A stretch of DNA of 64,000 nucleotides from Symbiodinium natans (Eukaryota > Sar > Dinophyceae > Suessiales > Symbiodiniaceae): assembly GCA_905221605.1 (NCBI GenBank), contig CAJNDS010002234.1:198501-262500 (forward strand), read 5' to 3'. Shown here in pieces: positions 54,364 to 64,000 of the stretch. The notes under the pieces were generated by a model. That model saw only the letters and a program-made list of their open reading frames with translations, made no database searches and was not told where the DNA came from. The translations under genes were made by a program, and so were the position numbers. Each line of letters begins with the position of its first letter. Position 1 is the first letter of the stretch.

Positions 54364-55434
54364 CGCTGCCGAAAACTGAGCAACAGCAATAGTTGTCGAA
54401 AGATTGCGAATTGTCAGGCGACTCGCAAGCCTTTCGTCGAGACCAAACTTGACTGCTGCAGCAACGATGTCGGCTTTGGGAGTTCCACTCTCAAAGACCT
54501 TCTGAACAGCCAGAACATGCTTCTTCAAATTTGCGAACTGGCCTTTGAAGTTGGGCTTGGTCTTAAAAGTTTGGAGCCATTCTTCAACTTGGTTGTCCTT
54601 AGGACCAACTGGCCTTGAATCCAGCTTGTTAACCGGTGGGCTTGACAGCAGCTTCTGGGCTTCGAGTTGCAAGAACTGTACAGCCGGCGCTGTTTCAGTC
54701 GCAGGTTTGCATTTCGCTTTGGCTTTAGGGCGAGCCGACGAGCTGTCAGGGTCATCTTCTTCTGACGACCTCTTTTGGGGGGTGAGACAAAGACCGGCCT
54801 GGGCCAGCTTCGCTTTGGCCCTTGCGAGCTCATCAGAAGTGCTCGTGTGCGGGACTGGCGATCTCTTCTTCAAATCATCAACGATAGAATCACACATCTT
54901 GCCCATGAACTTTGTGGCATCTTTGTGCTTGTCGGGCGGGGTTTCCGTGTGAAAAGTTCGAGCGACTTCGTCGATATCCACCCCGACCTCGCGAATGCGC
55001 TTCATGAGCTGTGTGAGGAACACAGCCTCTGACGCAGAACGAGTCCAAACAATGCCCTGATATCTGCCCTCACTAAGGAGACGAAAGGAAAACCCTGAGA
55101 GCCCACGATGGCTGAGCTCCCAGGCCCTGATATCTTCTATGGGTCGTCCCGCCAAGGACGTTTTGCGAGACCACTCAGTCGGCTGGACAGTCCGAAAGAG
55201 TTGGTGAGACCCTTTTCCAACAGGCTGACGATCATAGAACTTGTCGTCAGACTGAAAGTGGTCAGGAAGGAGCACTTTCGGGGGGCGAACTGGTTCGGTG
55301 GGCTTCGTGGTGGCAGTCCATTGCTGAGCTTGTTGCCACGACTGTCCTTCTTGCCAAGAAGAAGAAGTGTTTGAATGCCATTCCCAAGAGGATGGCTCAC
55401 TCCATTCAGATTGCTTCCACCATGAGCTGGACAT
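54361..55434 (-). CDS. Retroelement ORF1, Trp/Ser-rich N-terminus
   Basis: 357 residues from ATG 55434. Residues 1-40 are rich in Trp, Ser and Gln (SSWWKQSEWSEPSSW). The middle has a folded-looking region (RYQGIVWTRSASEAVFLTQL) and a Lys/Ala basic patch (RPKAKAKCK), possibly an RNA-binding or nuclear signal. The C-terminal ~80 residues are helical (FANLKKHVLAVQKVFESG) and could mediate self-association. No zinc knuckle or known Gag/ORF1 signature. By position it would be the gag-like partner of the EN-RT (inference). It ends in TGA followed by CTA G. Confidence 0.75.
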   Translation of the reverse strand: MSSSWWKQSEWSEPSSWEWHSNTSSSWQEGQSWQQAQQWTATTKPTEPVRPPKVLLPDHFQSDDKFYDRQPVGKGSHQLFRTVQPTEWSRKTSLAGRPIEDIRAWELSHRGLSGFSFRLLSEGRYQGIVWTRSASEAVFLTQLMKRIREVGVDIDEVARTFHTETPPDKHKDATKFMGKMCDSIVDDLKKRSPVPHTSTSDELARAKAKLAQAGLCLTPQKRSSEEDDPDSSSARPKAKAKCKPATETAPAVQFLQLEAQKLLSSPPVNKLDSRPVGPKDNQVEEWLQTFKTKPNFKGQFANLKKHVLAVQKVFESGTPKADIVAAAVKFGLDERLASRLTIRNLSTTIAVAQFSAA

Positions 55435-55670
55435 GATGAAGAAAAAGGCTGTTCAATCAACTGGTACAGACTGAGCCCTGAACCCAGACCTAACAGAATG
55501 CGTTGCTCACGCGGAGTACCAGTCGAGTTGGACTGATTCAGAGTCCAAAGGTTGTTTCAGACAGAGCCTGGGCCTTTCAGTATCTCAAGGCTAAGCTTCT
55601 AGACCGATCAGGGTCCATGCAGTAGGCAACCCTACCGTAGACGGCACGTTGAACGAACAATCGTCTAGAG
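55435..55670 (-). other. Retroelement leader (5' UTR)
   Basis: 236 nt between the 5' pseudo-LTR and the ORF1 ATG. No ORF; promoter or acceptor signals are not identified. Confidence 0.6.
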
Positions 55671-56019
55671 CACACTCGTGCAATCCTCCCTCTTCTCACG
55701 ATTGTCTTAGAGGTGAAGATTTCAAAGGCAGAGCCTGCATGAACCCTCACATGAGTGTACTCTAGATATAATACGAAACAAGGGCTTGCACAGCGACCTA
55801 AACAGCATCACAAACAAGCCCTGTTCAAATTGGCAGGTACGCTGCACTGGCCAGGTGCAGTATCCCACTCTGTGACCTAGCTTTGTTAGACTGGGTCAGT
55901 CACAGAGTGCCCAGTCCCCCTGCTCAAAAAACTTGGCGCAGACTGCAAACTGCGAAAATCGCTCTAAACTGGACGCTATAGCTCATTGCTCTTCAACCTT
56001 GGTAACAGGGATCCCCCCC
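55671..56019 (-). repeat. Pseudo-LTR, 5' copy
   Basis: Identical to 48122-48470. Its outer edge ends in GGGATCCCCCCCCC on the + strand (C run of different length from the other copy) and continues into CA/CCCACACA repeats. A promoter in this repeat would transcribe the element leftward. Confidence 0.9.
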
Positions 56020-56241
56020 CCACCCACACACACACACACACCACACACACACACACACACCCACACACCCACACACCCACACACCCACACACCCACACAC
56101 CCACACACCCACACACCCACACACCCACACCCCCACACACCCACACCCCCACACACCCACACACCCACACACCCACACACCCACACACCCACACGCCCAC
56201 ACGCCCACACGCCCACACGCACACGCCCACACGCACACGCT

Positions 56242-56276
<35 letters not shown>

Positions 56277-56482
56277 GCACACGCGCACGCGCACACGCGC
56301 ACGCGCACACGCACACACGCACACACGCACACACGCACACACGCACACACGCACACACGCACACACGCGCACACGCGCACACGCGCACACGCGCACGCGC
56401 GCACGCGCGCACGCGCGCACGCGCACGCGCACGCACACGCACACGCACACGCACACGCACACGCACACACACACACACACAG
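56020..56482. repeat. CA/CACACCC/CACGCG microsatellite
   Basis: Grades from ACACCC through ACACGCC to ACACGCG and back to CA. It is the right-hand insertion flank of the retroelement. All open frames over it are artefacts. Confidence 0.95.
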
Positions 56483-56940
56483 ACAGACAGTCGGCTGTTA
56501 TATGGCATGTGGCTCAGGCATTTGGAGTCAGAGACGCCGCATGACATCGCAGTGAATGACCCTATTTTTACACTAGAGTCTCTAGAGGTTTCGGGGCATA
56601 TGATTGCTAGGGATCTTGGACGTAGGGCATAGGGTCCGGTAGATGGCGCCATGAGCTCCGATTGGAACTGGATAAACCTGCCTAGAACTCAGTGTCCCCA
56701 TGAGGATCATGAGCTGCATGTGCTCAGCCCTAAACCCCCTTGTATCTCGGAACGCCACAGTCCTGAATCCTGAACTCGGAAGCCCCAAAACCCCGAGGCC
56801 CGAACCCAAACCCTCAAAGTCGTGAAACCCTGGACCGTGGACCCTGAAGCCCAAAATAGAGCCTGAACCTCTAAACCCTAAGCCCCAAACCCCGAGACCT
56901 GAACCCCAAACCTCCAAACCCTCTCTCGTTTCAAGGCCAG

Positions 56941-56985
56941 GAGGCAATGCGGAGCAAGTGGTGGCTGACCTCGAGGCCGAGACGG
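56941..56985 (+). CDS. Short exon-like island with GT donor
   Basis: 'ggccag' precedes a 45-nt frame reading GNAEQVVADLEAETG and ends at GT (ACGG|GTTTGG). The helical, protein-like sequence lies between degenerate CCCTAAA and TTTAGGG-type sequence. Family unknown. Confidence 0.4.
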
Positions 56986-56999
56986 GTTTGGAGCTTTTG

Positions 57000-58480
57000 G
57001 GCTAAGGGTTTAGAGTTTAGGTTTGAGGGCCCCAAGCCCTAAACCCTAAGCCTTTTTTGCTGGCATCGGGAGTGGGGTGCCCGGGTGGGCTTTGGAGCCT
57101 CTGACCCAGGCGCTCGCCCCGTGCCGGGGTCGGCGGATACTGCCCCTTGTTGGGTTTGAGAAGATGTCATGTAGGAGTATCTTTCAGAACCTTTAAAAGG
57201 CCAACCCAGAAAGGTTATTTTGGTCATAAGCCTTAAGGCCTCAGACTGCAGGCGTTGCCCGCAGAGGAGGGCAACAAGCCTGGCACAGGTGCGGATTGTT
57301 GAAGGGGATCGTTGTTGCTGCGTGCAGTGCGTGCAGTGCGCGCAGTGCGTGCAGTGCGTGCAGTGCGTGCTGCGCTCACAGCGAAGTGATGAGAAAAGAC
57401 TTCTGCGAGAAGGTCGTGGCATGATCGTCGTTCAGACAAATGCCACGCCAAGAGCCCAGTGCTTTCACGCAAGTGTGATTTTCCTAGACTGTATCTCGCA
57501 ACTCGAGCTGTGCTCGACAGATTCAACGTAGAGGTACAGGGGCAGGCTACAAGGAATCCATGTGAATTGACATGAATTGACTTTCTGCATCGACGAACAA
57601 CAGCTTCAATTTGACGTGCTCTTCATCCACAGCTTTGCAAGACATAGCAGACTTGCAGGTGTTCTTTCCATGTCAGCTTCAGCAGCACCAACGTCCTACC
57701 CACCCGCGGCACAGACGTGCCCACTCTGCGCATCTCGGCCGCACAACGTTGCGGCGCCTCTTCCTCCACGGCTTCAGCTTGCACTCTCGACCCAAAAGGC
57801 CCTCAACTCCTCACCTCCGAAACTCCCAGAGAACCCCTAAACCCCAAGCCCCCCAACAAATCCTTAGCTCCCAGAACTTTCAAAGCCCGTTTACGGAACG
57901 GAATTTGCTGCCTTAGTAGAAGCTGTAGCCTTGCATAACTTAGAACCGGAACACACAAACCCTAAACCCGTACACCCCAGGCTTCGTGGTGGGCAAGCTC
58001 GGGCACCCGGGCTTGGTTCACAGCGCTCGCGTCGCATGCTCGACGAGGGGATTCCGGTTGTGCGTTTGGCCTGGGTTTGGGATGTCGGGCTGGGTTTTTT
58101 TTGGGGGCTGGGGTTTTGGGCTTTGTTTTTGTTTTTTGATTTATCGGTTTCGAAGTTGAGGGTTCAGGATTTAGAGCTGTTAGGGATTTGGGGTTGAGGG
58201 TTGTGGGCGTAAGGGTTGTATGTCGCAAGGTAGAAAGGAAACCAGTGTTAGGCTTCAGGATCATAAGTTGTACCTGTTTGTAGGTTGGAGGGTTTAGGAC
58301 TTGTCAGGGTTCAAGGGCTTGTGGGTGCAATTATATTTTTGGACTTGAAGCTCGGTCGCTCATGTTCCGAAGTATCATTCATTTTCACAACTCTCACACG
58401 TTTTGACGGCTCGACGGTGCAACTATTCGTCTCTTGGCTACAGTAGAAAAATCAACGAGTGATCCTGCAATGAAGGCGTC
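57000..58480. other. No confident gene
   Basis: Includes a CGTGCAGTG tandem repeat (57320-57370) and overlapping open frames on both strands. A His/Arg/Pro-rich frame at 57611-57916 has no motif. Confidence 0.35.
57320..57370 (+). repeat. 9-bp CGTGCAGTG tandem repeat
   Basis: About five to six units in an open frame reading Cys-Val-Gln; short and probably a simple slippage product. Confidence 0.8.
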
Positions 58481-58488
58481 GCAACTCC

Positions 58489-58593
58489 ATGACTTCCGTG
58501 GGCCTGGGCAATCCTTACCTGAAGAAGGACGTGGGTCTCGGCTTCAACCATGCGGATGGTTGTCGCTGTGCCTTCTGCGAAGGAGCCCATTGA
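58489..58593 (+). CDS. Small ORF or exon with CRCAFC motif
   Basis: ATG 58489 to TGA 58591: 34 residues reading MTSVGLGNPYLKKDVGLGF and ending GCRCAFCEGAH. The closely spaced cysteines could bind metal. It is either a very small protein or a terminal exon. Family not recognised. Confidence 0.4.
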   Translation: MTSVGLGNPYLKKDVGLGFNHADGCRCAFCEGAH

Positions 58594-58760
58594 CTACACC
58601 CGGCAGCCAGACGCGCTGCTAACCGCGAACCCAGAGAGGAGTCGCACCTTCTGGCCGCTCGAATGCAGTGATTGTCTGCAAGTCATATGATCAGTTCCCT
58701 CAGTTCACGGCCGCATCTCCTCTTCAACGAACCATCACTTTTTTTTGCCCTGTCACGCAG

Positions 58761-58827
58761 GTTTCTCTACGACAGTGTAGTTCAAGTGGCAGCAATGGGC
58801 GTCCAGGCGCACGAAAGTGGTGTGTGA
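58761..58827 (+). CDS. Terminal exon-like island
   Basis: 'tcacgcag' after a T-rich tract (a good conventional acceptor) precedes a frame reading FLYDSVVQVAAMGVQAHESG, then TGA at 58825. It looks like the last coding exon of an unrecognised gene. Confidence 0.4.
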
Positions 58828-59409
58828 GCGCAAACCCGAAGCATCCCTAAACCCTGAACTGAATCCTCGAGCCTGAAAGCTACTACCCTATCCTAGGCTA
58901 TACCAGCAACCCACCCTTTCCCCCCTCTCCCGCCCACCCGTCACCCCAAGCGCGCAAAAGGCTTGTGCCAGGGGCTTCGCAGTCGAGCAAGTAACCTCAG
59001 GCTTTTCTGGGCTTCAGAGTTGAATCCCGAATAATCCCACAGGTTAACCTTTAGTTGCCTGAACAAGGCTGGACGAGTAAGAAGAGCTTTGTCCAGAAGA
59101 GCCTTCCACATCATCACAGTACATCTTTATGGTAGTAGCTTGCTTACCCTCCAAACCCGCCCAATCCCCCGAAACCTTCAGCCCCTAAACCTGAATCCCC
59201 AAACTACCTCGAAGCCCCTAGACCTCAAACCCCCAAAAACCCCGAAGCCACGAAACCCCTTTTCGATCCCCGAAACCCCTGAACCCCCAAGTTCCTGCAT
59301 CCCTAGACGACACCCCAAAGCCCTAAACCCCTAAAGCGCCGGCGAGAGAAGTGCCTCTGAGCTGCAGGGATGCCCACAGGCAGATGTCTGCCGCCAGATT
59401 CTCAGCAAG

Positions 59410-59413
59410 CTTA

Positions 59414-59446
<33 letters not shown>

Positions 59447-60180
59447 GGGGTCGGGGGAGTTTAGGGCTTGGGATAGTTACTGGATATTTAAGGGCTTAGG
59501 GTTTAGGGTTTAGGATTGTTCAGGGTTCAGGGTTGAGGGTTGAGTGCTTAGGATAGTGGAGGGCTCAAGGCTGAGGATCATTTTTTTTAGTTTGTTTACA
59601 TCTCTGGCTTGAGGTGGAGGTTTGGGGATTCTTTTGGGCTGAGGATGGCTTCGGAGAGCGCACTGGGGGTTGATCGGGGTAGTTTAGGCCCGATCTGTTT
59701 CGGGCACCTGAATCCCAAGCAGCCATGCGACAGTCGTTTTGAAATCTCAGCCTCCCGAAGTCCGAAACTCTAAGCGCAAGGGTGCAGGTGTACTCTATAG
59801 AAATGGGTTTAGGGTGTTGGGGCTTTAGGGGTTTTAGGTGCTTTATTCAGGTGTGTTAGGGGTGAGGGTTTATGGTACTAAAGGCCAAAGGTGCGTTTGC
59901 ACTCTGCAGCAGAGTGCGCGATGATCTTCGGGCCCAAACTCCGACTTCTTGCCCGAATCGCCAGTCCTAGGCTTCACCCTTCAACGCTGAGTATTGAAGC
60001 CTCAGCCCTTAACCCTAAGGCCTGAGACTCAAACCCCTCGCGCCTGAAAGCCCCAAAGCCCCAAAACTCTACCCCCCCCCCCCCCCAAAAAAAAAAGAGG
60101 CAAAGAACAATCTCTAAAGCCTGACGCCCGAGGCTAACCCCCAAAGGGAAAGTTTAGGGTTTAGGGTTTAGGGTTTCGGG
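59410..60180. other. Intergenic with G and C homopolymer runs
   Basis: G run at about 59428-59450, C run at 60072-60087, scattered heptamers. No gene supported. Confidence 0.5.
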
Positions 60181-60349
60181 TTTAGGGTTTAGGGTTTAGG
60201 GAAGCAGCACGAACTCTCCACAAGGGAACGGGGCGCTCTCGACTTCCGAGGCCTTCTCTGCCGCCTCGCGGACTCCACAGGCTTTCGGGCCGAGGCCCGG
60301 ACCTCCAGCGCCTTTTTTGAGGTTGCAAGTTGTACTGGAGGCAGGTTGG

Positions 60350-60381
60350 GATGTTCCCCCTTATACTGACAGTCCTGAATA
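60350..60381 (+). mobile_element. Single arm of the MITE-like element
   Basis: Matches the left arm at 38161 (gatgttcccccttatact, then agtcctgaatag) without a partner arm; a truncated copy. Confidence 0.45.
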
Positions 60382-60630
60382 GTAATTTTAACGCTACGCG
60401 ACCCGCCTCGGCCCGGCCCAGCGCATCCGCGTGAGCATGGTGATTCCGCAGCGCCCAAGTTGCTGGGCCCCAAGCAATAAGGGTTGGGTTTAGGGTTTAG
60501 GGTTTAGGGTTCCGGGTTTATGGTTTATGGTTTAGGATTGAGGGCTTAGGGCTCAAGGTTCACGCTTTGGGGTTTAGGGTTTTTTGTGTGTTGGGTTCAA
60601 GAATCGTAGAGTGGAGCCAGCCCATCAGGG

Positions 60631-60955
60631 GTAGGGGGGGTGGGGGGGGAAGGGGGGGCAGGGGGAGGGTGGGAGGGGGGGGTTGTGAAGGTTCAAAGCT
60701 TAGATTCTTCGGCTCGTGTAATGCATCCCAGGCCGTGCTCACAGCAGTTGAGCCTCACCAATGTTTTGTAGCGTTTTGGAAAGGGGAGGGGTGGTTTGTG
60801 GGGGGGGGGGGGGTAGGAGGTTGGAGGGGGGGTGGGGAGAGGAGGGAGGTGGGGGGGGGGGAGGGAGGGGGGGGGGGGGGGAGGGGGGGGGGGGAGGAAG
60901 GGGGGGGTAGGGGGCGGGGGGGGGAGGGGGGGGGGGATCGGAAAAGGGCAGGGAG
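60631..60955 (+). repeat. G-rich tracts, potential G-quadruplex region
   Basis: Two clusters (60631-60685 and 60780-60945) of many runs of 4-13 G separated by single A, T or C. The long Gly/Arg and Pro frames over it are artefacts. Confidence 0.85.
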
Positions 60956-61623
60956 CGTCAGGGAAAAAGGGGGCTGCAACTGCCTCTGGTCCTGGCGAAC
61001 CATCCGCTGGCGGCCCCTGCTCTCCTAGGGGGGGGGTACCCATTTTTGGCAAAAAAAGGGGTCCGAAAGTGGCTTTTGGGTGTGGGGGGAGGATTTGGAG
61101 GGGGGTGCCTGTTCTGACAACCTATACACCTTCGGCCCGAGGCCTCGGCGTGCTAGTTAGTTTTGGAGGGAGCATGCCAAGTTGTGGGGTGTACGAGGGG
61201 GCTGAGGTTGAGGGGGTTCGAGGGGTTTGGAGGTTTTTTTGTTGGTTTGAAGCTTTGTGGCTTTAGGGTTGCGGGCTTGGAGGGTTTGCGGATCACAGGG
61301 CTGGAATGATCGGAGCTGTAGCAGGGCAGTTCATACCGTGGGATTAGCATTCGCAAGTATTCCGGCTGCCGGTGGCATGGAGAAGCATTAGGACGGGAGT
61401 GATGGGAGTTTTGGAAGTATGTGCGAAGGAAGTCGGAAGCATTGCAGGTCTTTTTTCTTGATAGTGGGTCAACACAGGGAGGGGATTTGCAAAATGAGAA
61501 GACTCCGGGAACCTTAGGGCGTCTCGGGAAGCACACAGGCTTTTGCACGAGATAGCATGGTGGTGTGCTTTGACTTGTGAGTTGTTGAGCTGCTTTGGGA
61601 TTTCAACACGGCCTGCTGCAAGC

Positions 61624-61777
61624 ATGAAGATGCCGTGTGCACTTCAGGACATCTTACAGGTCTTCCAGGAACACATGAATGACCAGCAAGCATGCTCCCA
61701 AACATTCGCCCTCAAGAGGCTCCTCATCATAGCAGGCATCTTGGCAAGGAACTGTTCATCGTGCAGAAACCCCTGAA
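61624..61777 (+). CDS. Exon-like open frame
   Basis: The frame from about ATG 61624 reads MKMPCALQDILQVFQEHMND and continues FALKRLLIIAGILARN to a TGA near 61775. The helical hydrophobic pattern is protein-like, but no family or splice support. Confidence 0.3.
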
Positions 61778-62664
61778 ACTTTAATCCTGAATTCTGCCTT
61801 CATTGCTTTCTGGCCACACTTGTCCAGGTCTGCGAGAACGTTCGGTATGTCATCATTTCTTCAGGGAAGTTGCCCGTCTCATTGCGAATAGTCCCTGCCC
61901 CAGCTTTTGCTTGAGATTGTGCTGCGACAGTGGGGAAGCGAGGGTCGCTGTCCTAACCCGCTTTGTTTTGCCATTCCCCCAACTGAGGGGGTGGGAGCTC
62001 CCCTTCTACATCTGCAGCACGCTACCCCAGTTTCAAGTTATGACGGGATGTAAAAGATCACCCTGAACGCTCGCTAAACACCACCCGCCCGTCTCCGTCC
62101 TGAGGTTCACGTTGGAGCGCCGCCGGACGTTTCGATTCCTCGCCATCTGCAGACATCCTAGCGCATAGTGAAAGGTTTCGAGGTGATGCCCATTTCTTGC
62201 ATGCCTGAGCAGCTTTTAACGCTTCATCATGACTCCTTCATGAAAAATCCTGCATAGCCATAGTCTCTGGTAGCCCTAGTAGCTTTTATGCCTCAAGATT
62301 CGGAGGATAATCTTCCTGCGCAACAGGGGGGGAAGAGTCATGAAAGTTCGGGCGCCGGCCCGAAACTTTCGGGCCGAGGATTTGCCAAGTTCAGCCCAAT
62401 CAGACTCTGCGACGCAAAGGTTTGATCCAGTGGAGTGGAAGGAGCTCCCATGGCAAGGCCATTCCCTGGCTGCAGCTCAGCTTTGTGTGTCGCAGCTCTG
62501 TGCACACGTGTCTGTTCCAGGCTTATGCATACGGCCGGTTTTTGGTACCTTGCCATTGCCGCCATTGCTGGCAGCACCCTCTGCCCTTGTCATCGTGGTC
62601 ATGACAGGATGCAGTTGCATTTTCGAGCTGGACGAGCAACACCTGGCCATCGTCAAGCGCGATG

Positions 62665-62901
62665 ATCTCAGGGTTTGCAGCCCCAACTGTGGCAACCCAG
62701 AAGCCCACAACCCAAAAGCCCCATGTCTTCTGGCTCAAGATGGCCCAAGGTATCCAAGGGCTGCTGTCAGCGTCATCCTTGGGGCACCTCTACCAGTTGG
62801 TCCCGCCAGGCAAGTCGGGCACAGGGTTTCGGGATGTTTCAAGCATCGCCGTATGGACTGCTGTGGGAGCTGCAATGATCGCCGCAGCACTCCAAAATTG
62901 A
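62665..62901 (+). CDS. C-terminal exon-like island with a possible membrane helix
   Basis: The frame reads QKPHVFWLKMAQGIQGLLSA, then LYQLVPPGKSGTGFRDVSSI, and ends in a hydrophobic stretch (AVWTAVGAAMIAAALQ) before TGA at 62899. It could be the tail of a membrane-anchored protein. An upstream hydrophobic segment (FWYLAIAAIAGSTL, about 62535-62575, another frame) may belong to the preceding exon. Confidence 0.4.
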   Translation: MSGFAAPTVATQKPTTQKPHVFWLKMAQGIQGLLSASSLGHLYQLVPPGKSGTGFRDVSSIAVWTAVGAAMIAAALQN

Positions 62902-63139
62902 GCCAGCCTGCATGCACGAAGAGCTGGGCGCATAGGTGAGCGTATTGGGTTCCAGGATTCAGGAGTCAGGATTTCGCAGTACTGTCCTGACATCCCTTAT
63001 GCCCTTGTCCCCCTGCGGCCGTGCCCTTGCGCAGAGTGCCTGTGCCTCAACCCGGCACGGCTGCTGGATCCATTCCGACGGCCGGAGCTGCTGTCCCAGC
63101 CGGCGACCCAAGGGGCCAGGGCTGACAACTAGCTACTAC

Positions 63140-63215
63140 CCTAAACCCTACCCTAAACCCTAAACCCTAAACCCGAAACCCGAAACCCGAAACCCGAAAC
63201 CCTAAACCCTAAACC
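63140..63215 (+). repeat. CCCTAAA / CCCGAAA array
   Basis: About ten heptamers with a CCCGAAA block, upstream of the island at 63286. Confidence 0.9.
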
Positions 63216-63285
63216 GAAACCCGTAAACCTATAGGCCCACAACACCGAAGCCCGAGCTCGAAGCCACCAGACTCAGGGGCCCCAG

Positions 63286-63340
63286 CGTGGTCGCTGACAG
63301 CCCGGGGGACGAGATGGAGTGGCGAGCCTGTTTTGAGCAG
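63286..63340 (+). CDS. Exon-like island with GT donor
   Basis: 'ccccag' precedes a frame reading VVADSPGDEMEWRACFEQ and ends at GT (GAGCAG|GTGCCC). CCCTAAA-type repeats stand upstream. Family unknown. Confidence 0.4.
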
Positions 63341-63688
63341 GTGCCCCCTGATGCGTTTCCTAGACCTACCACCCCCCTGAACTCCTGAACCCCTAAACCC
63401 CAGACCCCTGCTAAACCCGAAAAGGCCCTATAAGCCCGAAACAAGCTAAACCCTACAAGGCCCTAACACCCTAAACCCCCAAAACCCCTGCCAAACCCTA
63501 GAAGGCCCTAAGCCCGAAGTAAACTCTGCTTGGCAGGTCCAGGAGCGTCTGGCAATTCCACTCCACTCTGCTGCTTGCCTGAAGTCTTAAACCTTCAGAT
63601 GTCACGGTTTCAACACCATTTCCTTAGGGTTTAAAATTTAGGTTTTTGGGGTTTAGGTTTAGGCTTGTTTAGGGCTTCATCCAGGCCC

Positions 63689-63806
63689 CCTGGACCTACT
63701 GGCCGCTGCGCTTCGATCGACGGGCACTTAGCTGTGACAAGGGCCGCGACCCAACCAAAAATCCCGAAGCCGCACTAGTTACAGCCCTATCCCTTGAAGG
63801 CCCGGT
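63689..63806 (+). CDS. Exon-like island
   Basis: 'catccag' precedes an open frame reading APWTYWPLRFDRRALSCDKG and then RDPTKNPEAALVTALSL. Protein-like; family unknown; the 3' end is undefined. Confidence 0.35.
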
Positions 63807-64000
63807 AAGCACGTGGTTTAGGGCCTTACAGATTTTGGGGTTTATATTTTATAGGCTATACGGTTTAAAGGCCCTTCTGGAGGCTCATGGGTGGTTGTGA
63901 GAGAGGGTCCGGGCAACTATCGCTATAGCTGATCATAAATATACGGTATTTGGGTGGCCTTTTTGTATCCGTACTTCTGACTACTTCTCGACCCGAAATC

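Larger units (their letters stand above)
48122..56019 (-). mobile_element. Penelope-like retroelement with N-terminal GIY-YIG endonuclease, full length
   Basis: A 7.9-kb element read on the minus strand: 349-bp repeat (55671-56019), leader, ORF1, TGA, ORF2 (GIY-YIG, CxC motif, RT), ORF3, 349-bp repeat (48122-48470). The permuted order endonuclease-CxC-RT is the defining feature of the Naiad/Chlamys class of Penelope-like elements, which also have pseudo-LTRs and a bias for insertion into microsatellites. Here both outer edges abut CA-type repeats (48091-48125 and 56020-56480). The repeats are identical and all frames can be read, so the copy is young. Long ORF1 and ORF3 beside the EN-RT frame are unusual for this class. 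A canonical LTR retrotransposon is excluded: no protease, RNase H or integrase is seen. Confidence 0.88.

Noticed and set aside
55976-56555. Cys/Val and His/Thr/Pro frames over the CA/CG microsatellite
   Set aside because: Repeat artefact; no start context or motif.
60567-61052. Gly/Arg-rich and Pro-rich frames across the G-rich tract
   Set aside because: Frames are forced by homopolymer runs and are open on both strands.

Overview
The window looks like nuclear DNA of a dinoflagellate, most likely a suessialean/Symbiodiniaceae-type alga. The reasons are: (i) three genes can be joined across introns only with GC or GA 5' splice sites and AG|G acceptors, a dinoflagellate hallmark; (ii) TTTAGGG/CCCTAAA heptamer arrays are scattered through the whole window; (iii) PPR and Mei2-like RNA-binding genes occur in a setting of low gene density and many simple repeats. 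No rRNA, tRNA, CRISPR array or bacterial-type operon was found.

Layout. 1-2.5 kb is a diverged direct duplication of a ~0.7 kb unit. 5-20 kb is a field of short + strand exon islands embedded in telomere-like heptamer arrays. It ends in a Mei2-type RNA-recognition gene (18455-~19732) that I could reassemble from seven exons. 20-28.5 kb is mostly AT-rich or simple-sequence DNA with a few exon-like islands, one of which resembles an amidase fragment. 29.3-30.3 kb holds a single-exon gene with a CEP19-like N-terminus and three SH3/KOW-like modules. 32.4-36.1 kb is a six-exon pentatricopeptide-repeat (PPR) gene of about 808 residues. 37-46 kb is again exon islands, a 93-bp MITE-like hairpin (38161) and a 3-kb CA-rich microsatellite with a 100-N assembly gap. 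46.2-47.8 kb encodes a multi-pass membrane protein.

The most interesting object is a complete 7.9-kb retroelement on the minus strand (48122-56019). It is bounded by two identical 349-bp direct repeats (pseudo-LTRs) and sits inside a CA-type microsatellite. It carries three ORFs. ORF1 (357 aa) is separated from ORF2 only by an in-frame TGA in the context TGA-CTA-G, the best-known eukaryotic readthrough signal. ORF2 has an N-terminal GIY-YIG endonuclease, a CPC (CxC) motif and a reverse transcriptase, the permuted domain order of the Naiad/Chlamys class of Penelope-like elements. Its RT is split between motifs B and C by an 882-bp tandem-repeat segment that can be removed in frame as a GC-AG intron. 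ORF3 (607 aa) has a proline/arginine-rich N-terminus and a C-terminal region with an ADP-ribosyltransferase-like HGT motif.

A second pattern may be undescribed. In the exon-island regions the heptamer arrays are oriented relative to splice sites: CCCTAAA lies before 3' splice sites and TTTAGGG after 5' splice sites. Introns would then carry complementary telomere-like arms at their two ends. From 56 to 64 kb the window returns to microsatellites, G-rich tracts and isolated exon-like islands. All exon calls rest on reading frame, splice-site fit and motif continuity seen by eye; no transcript data were available.
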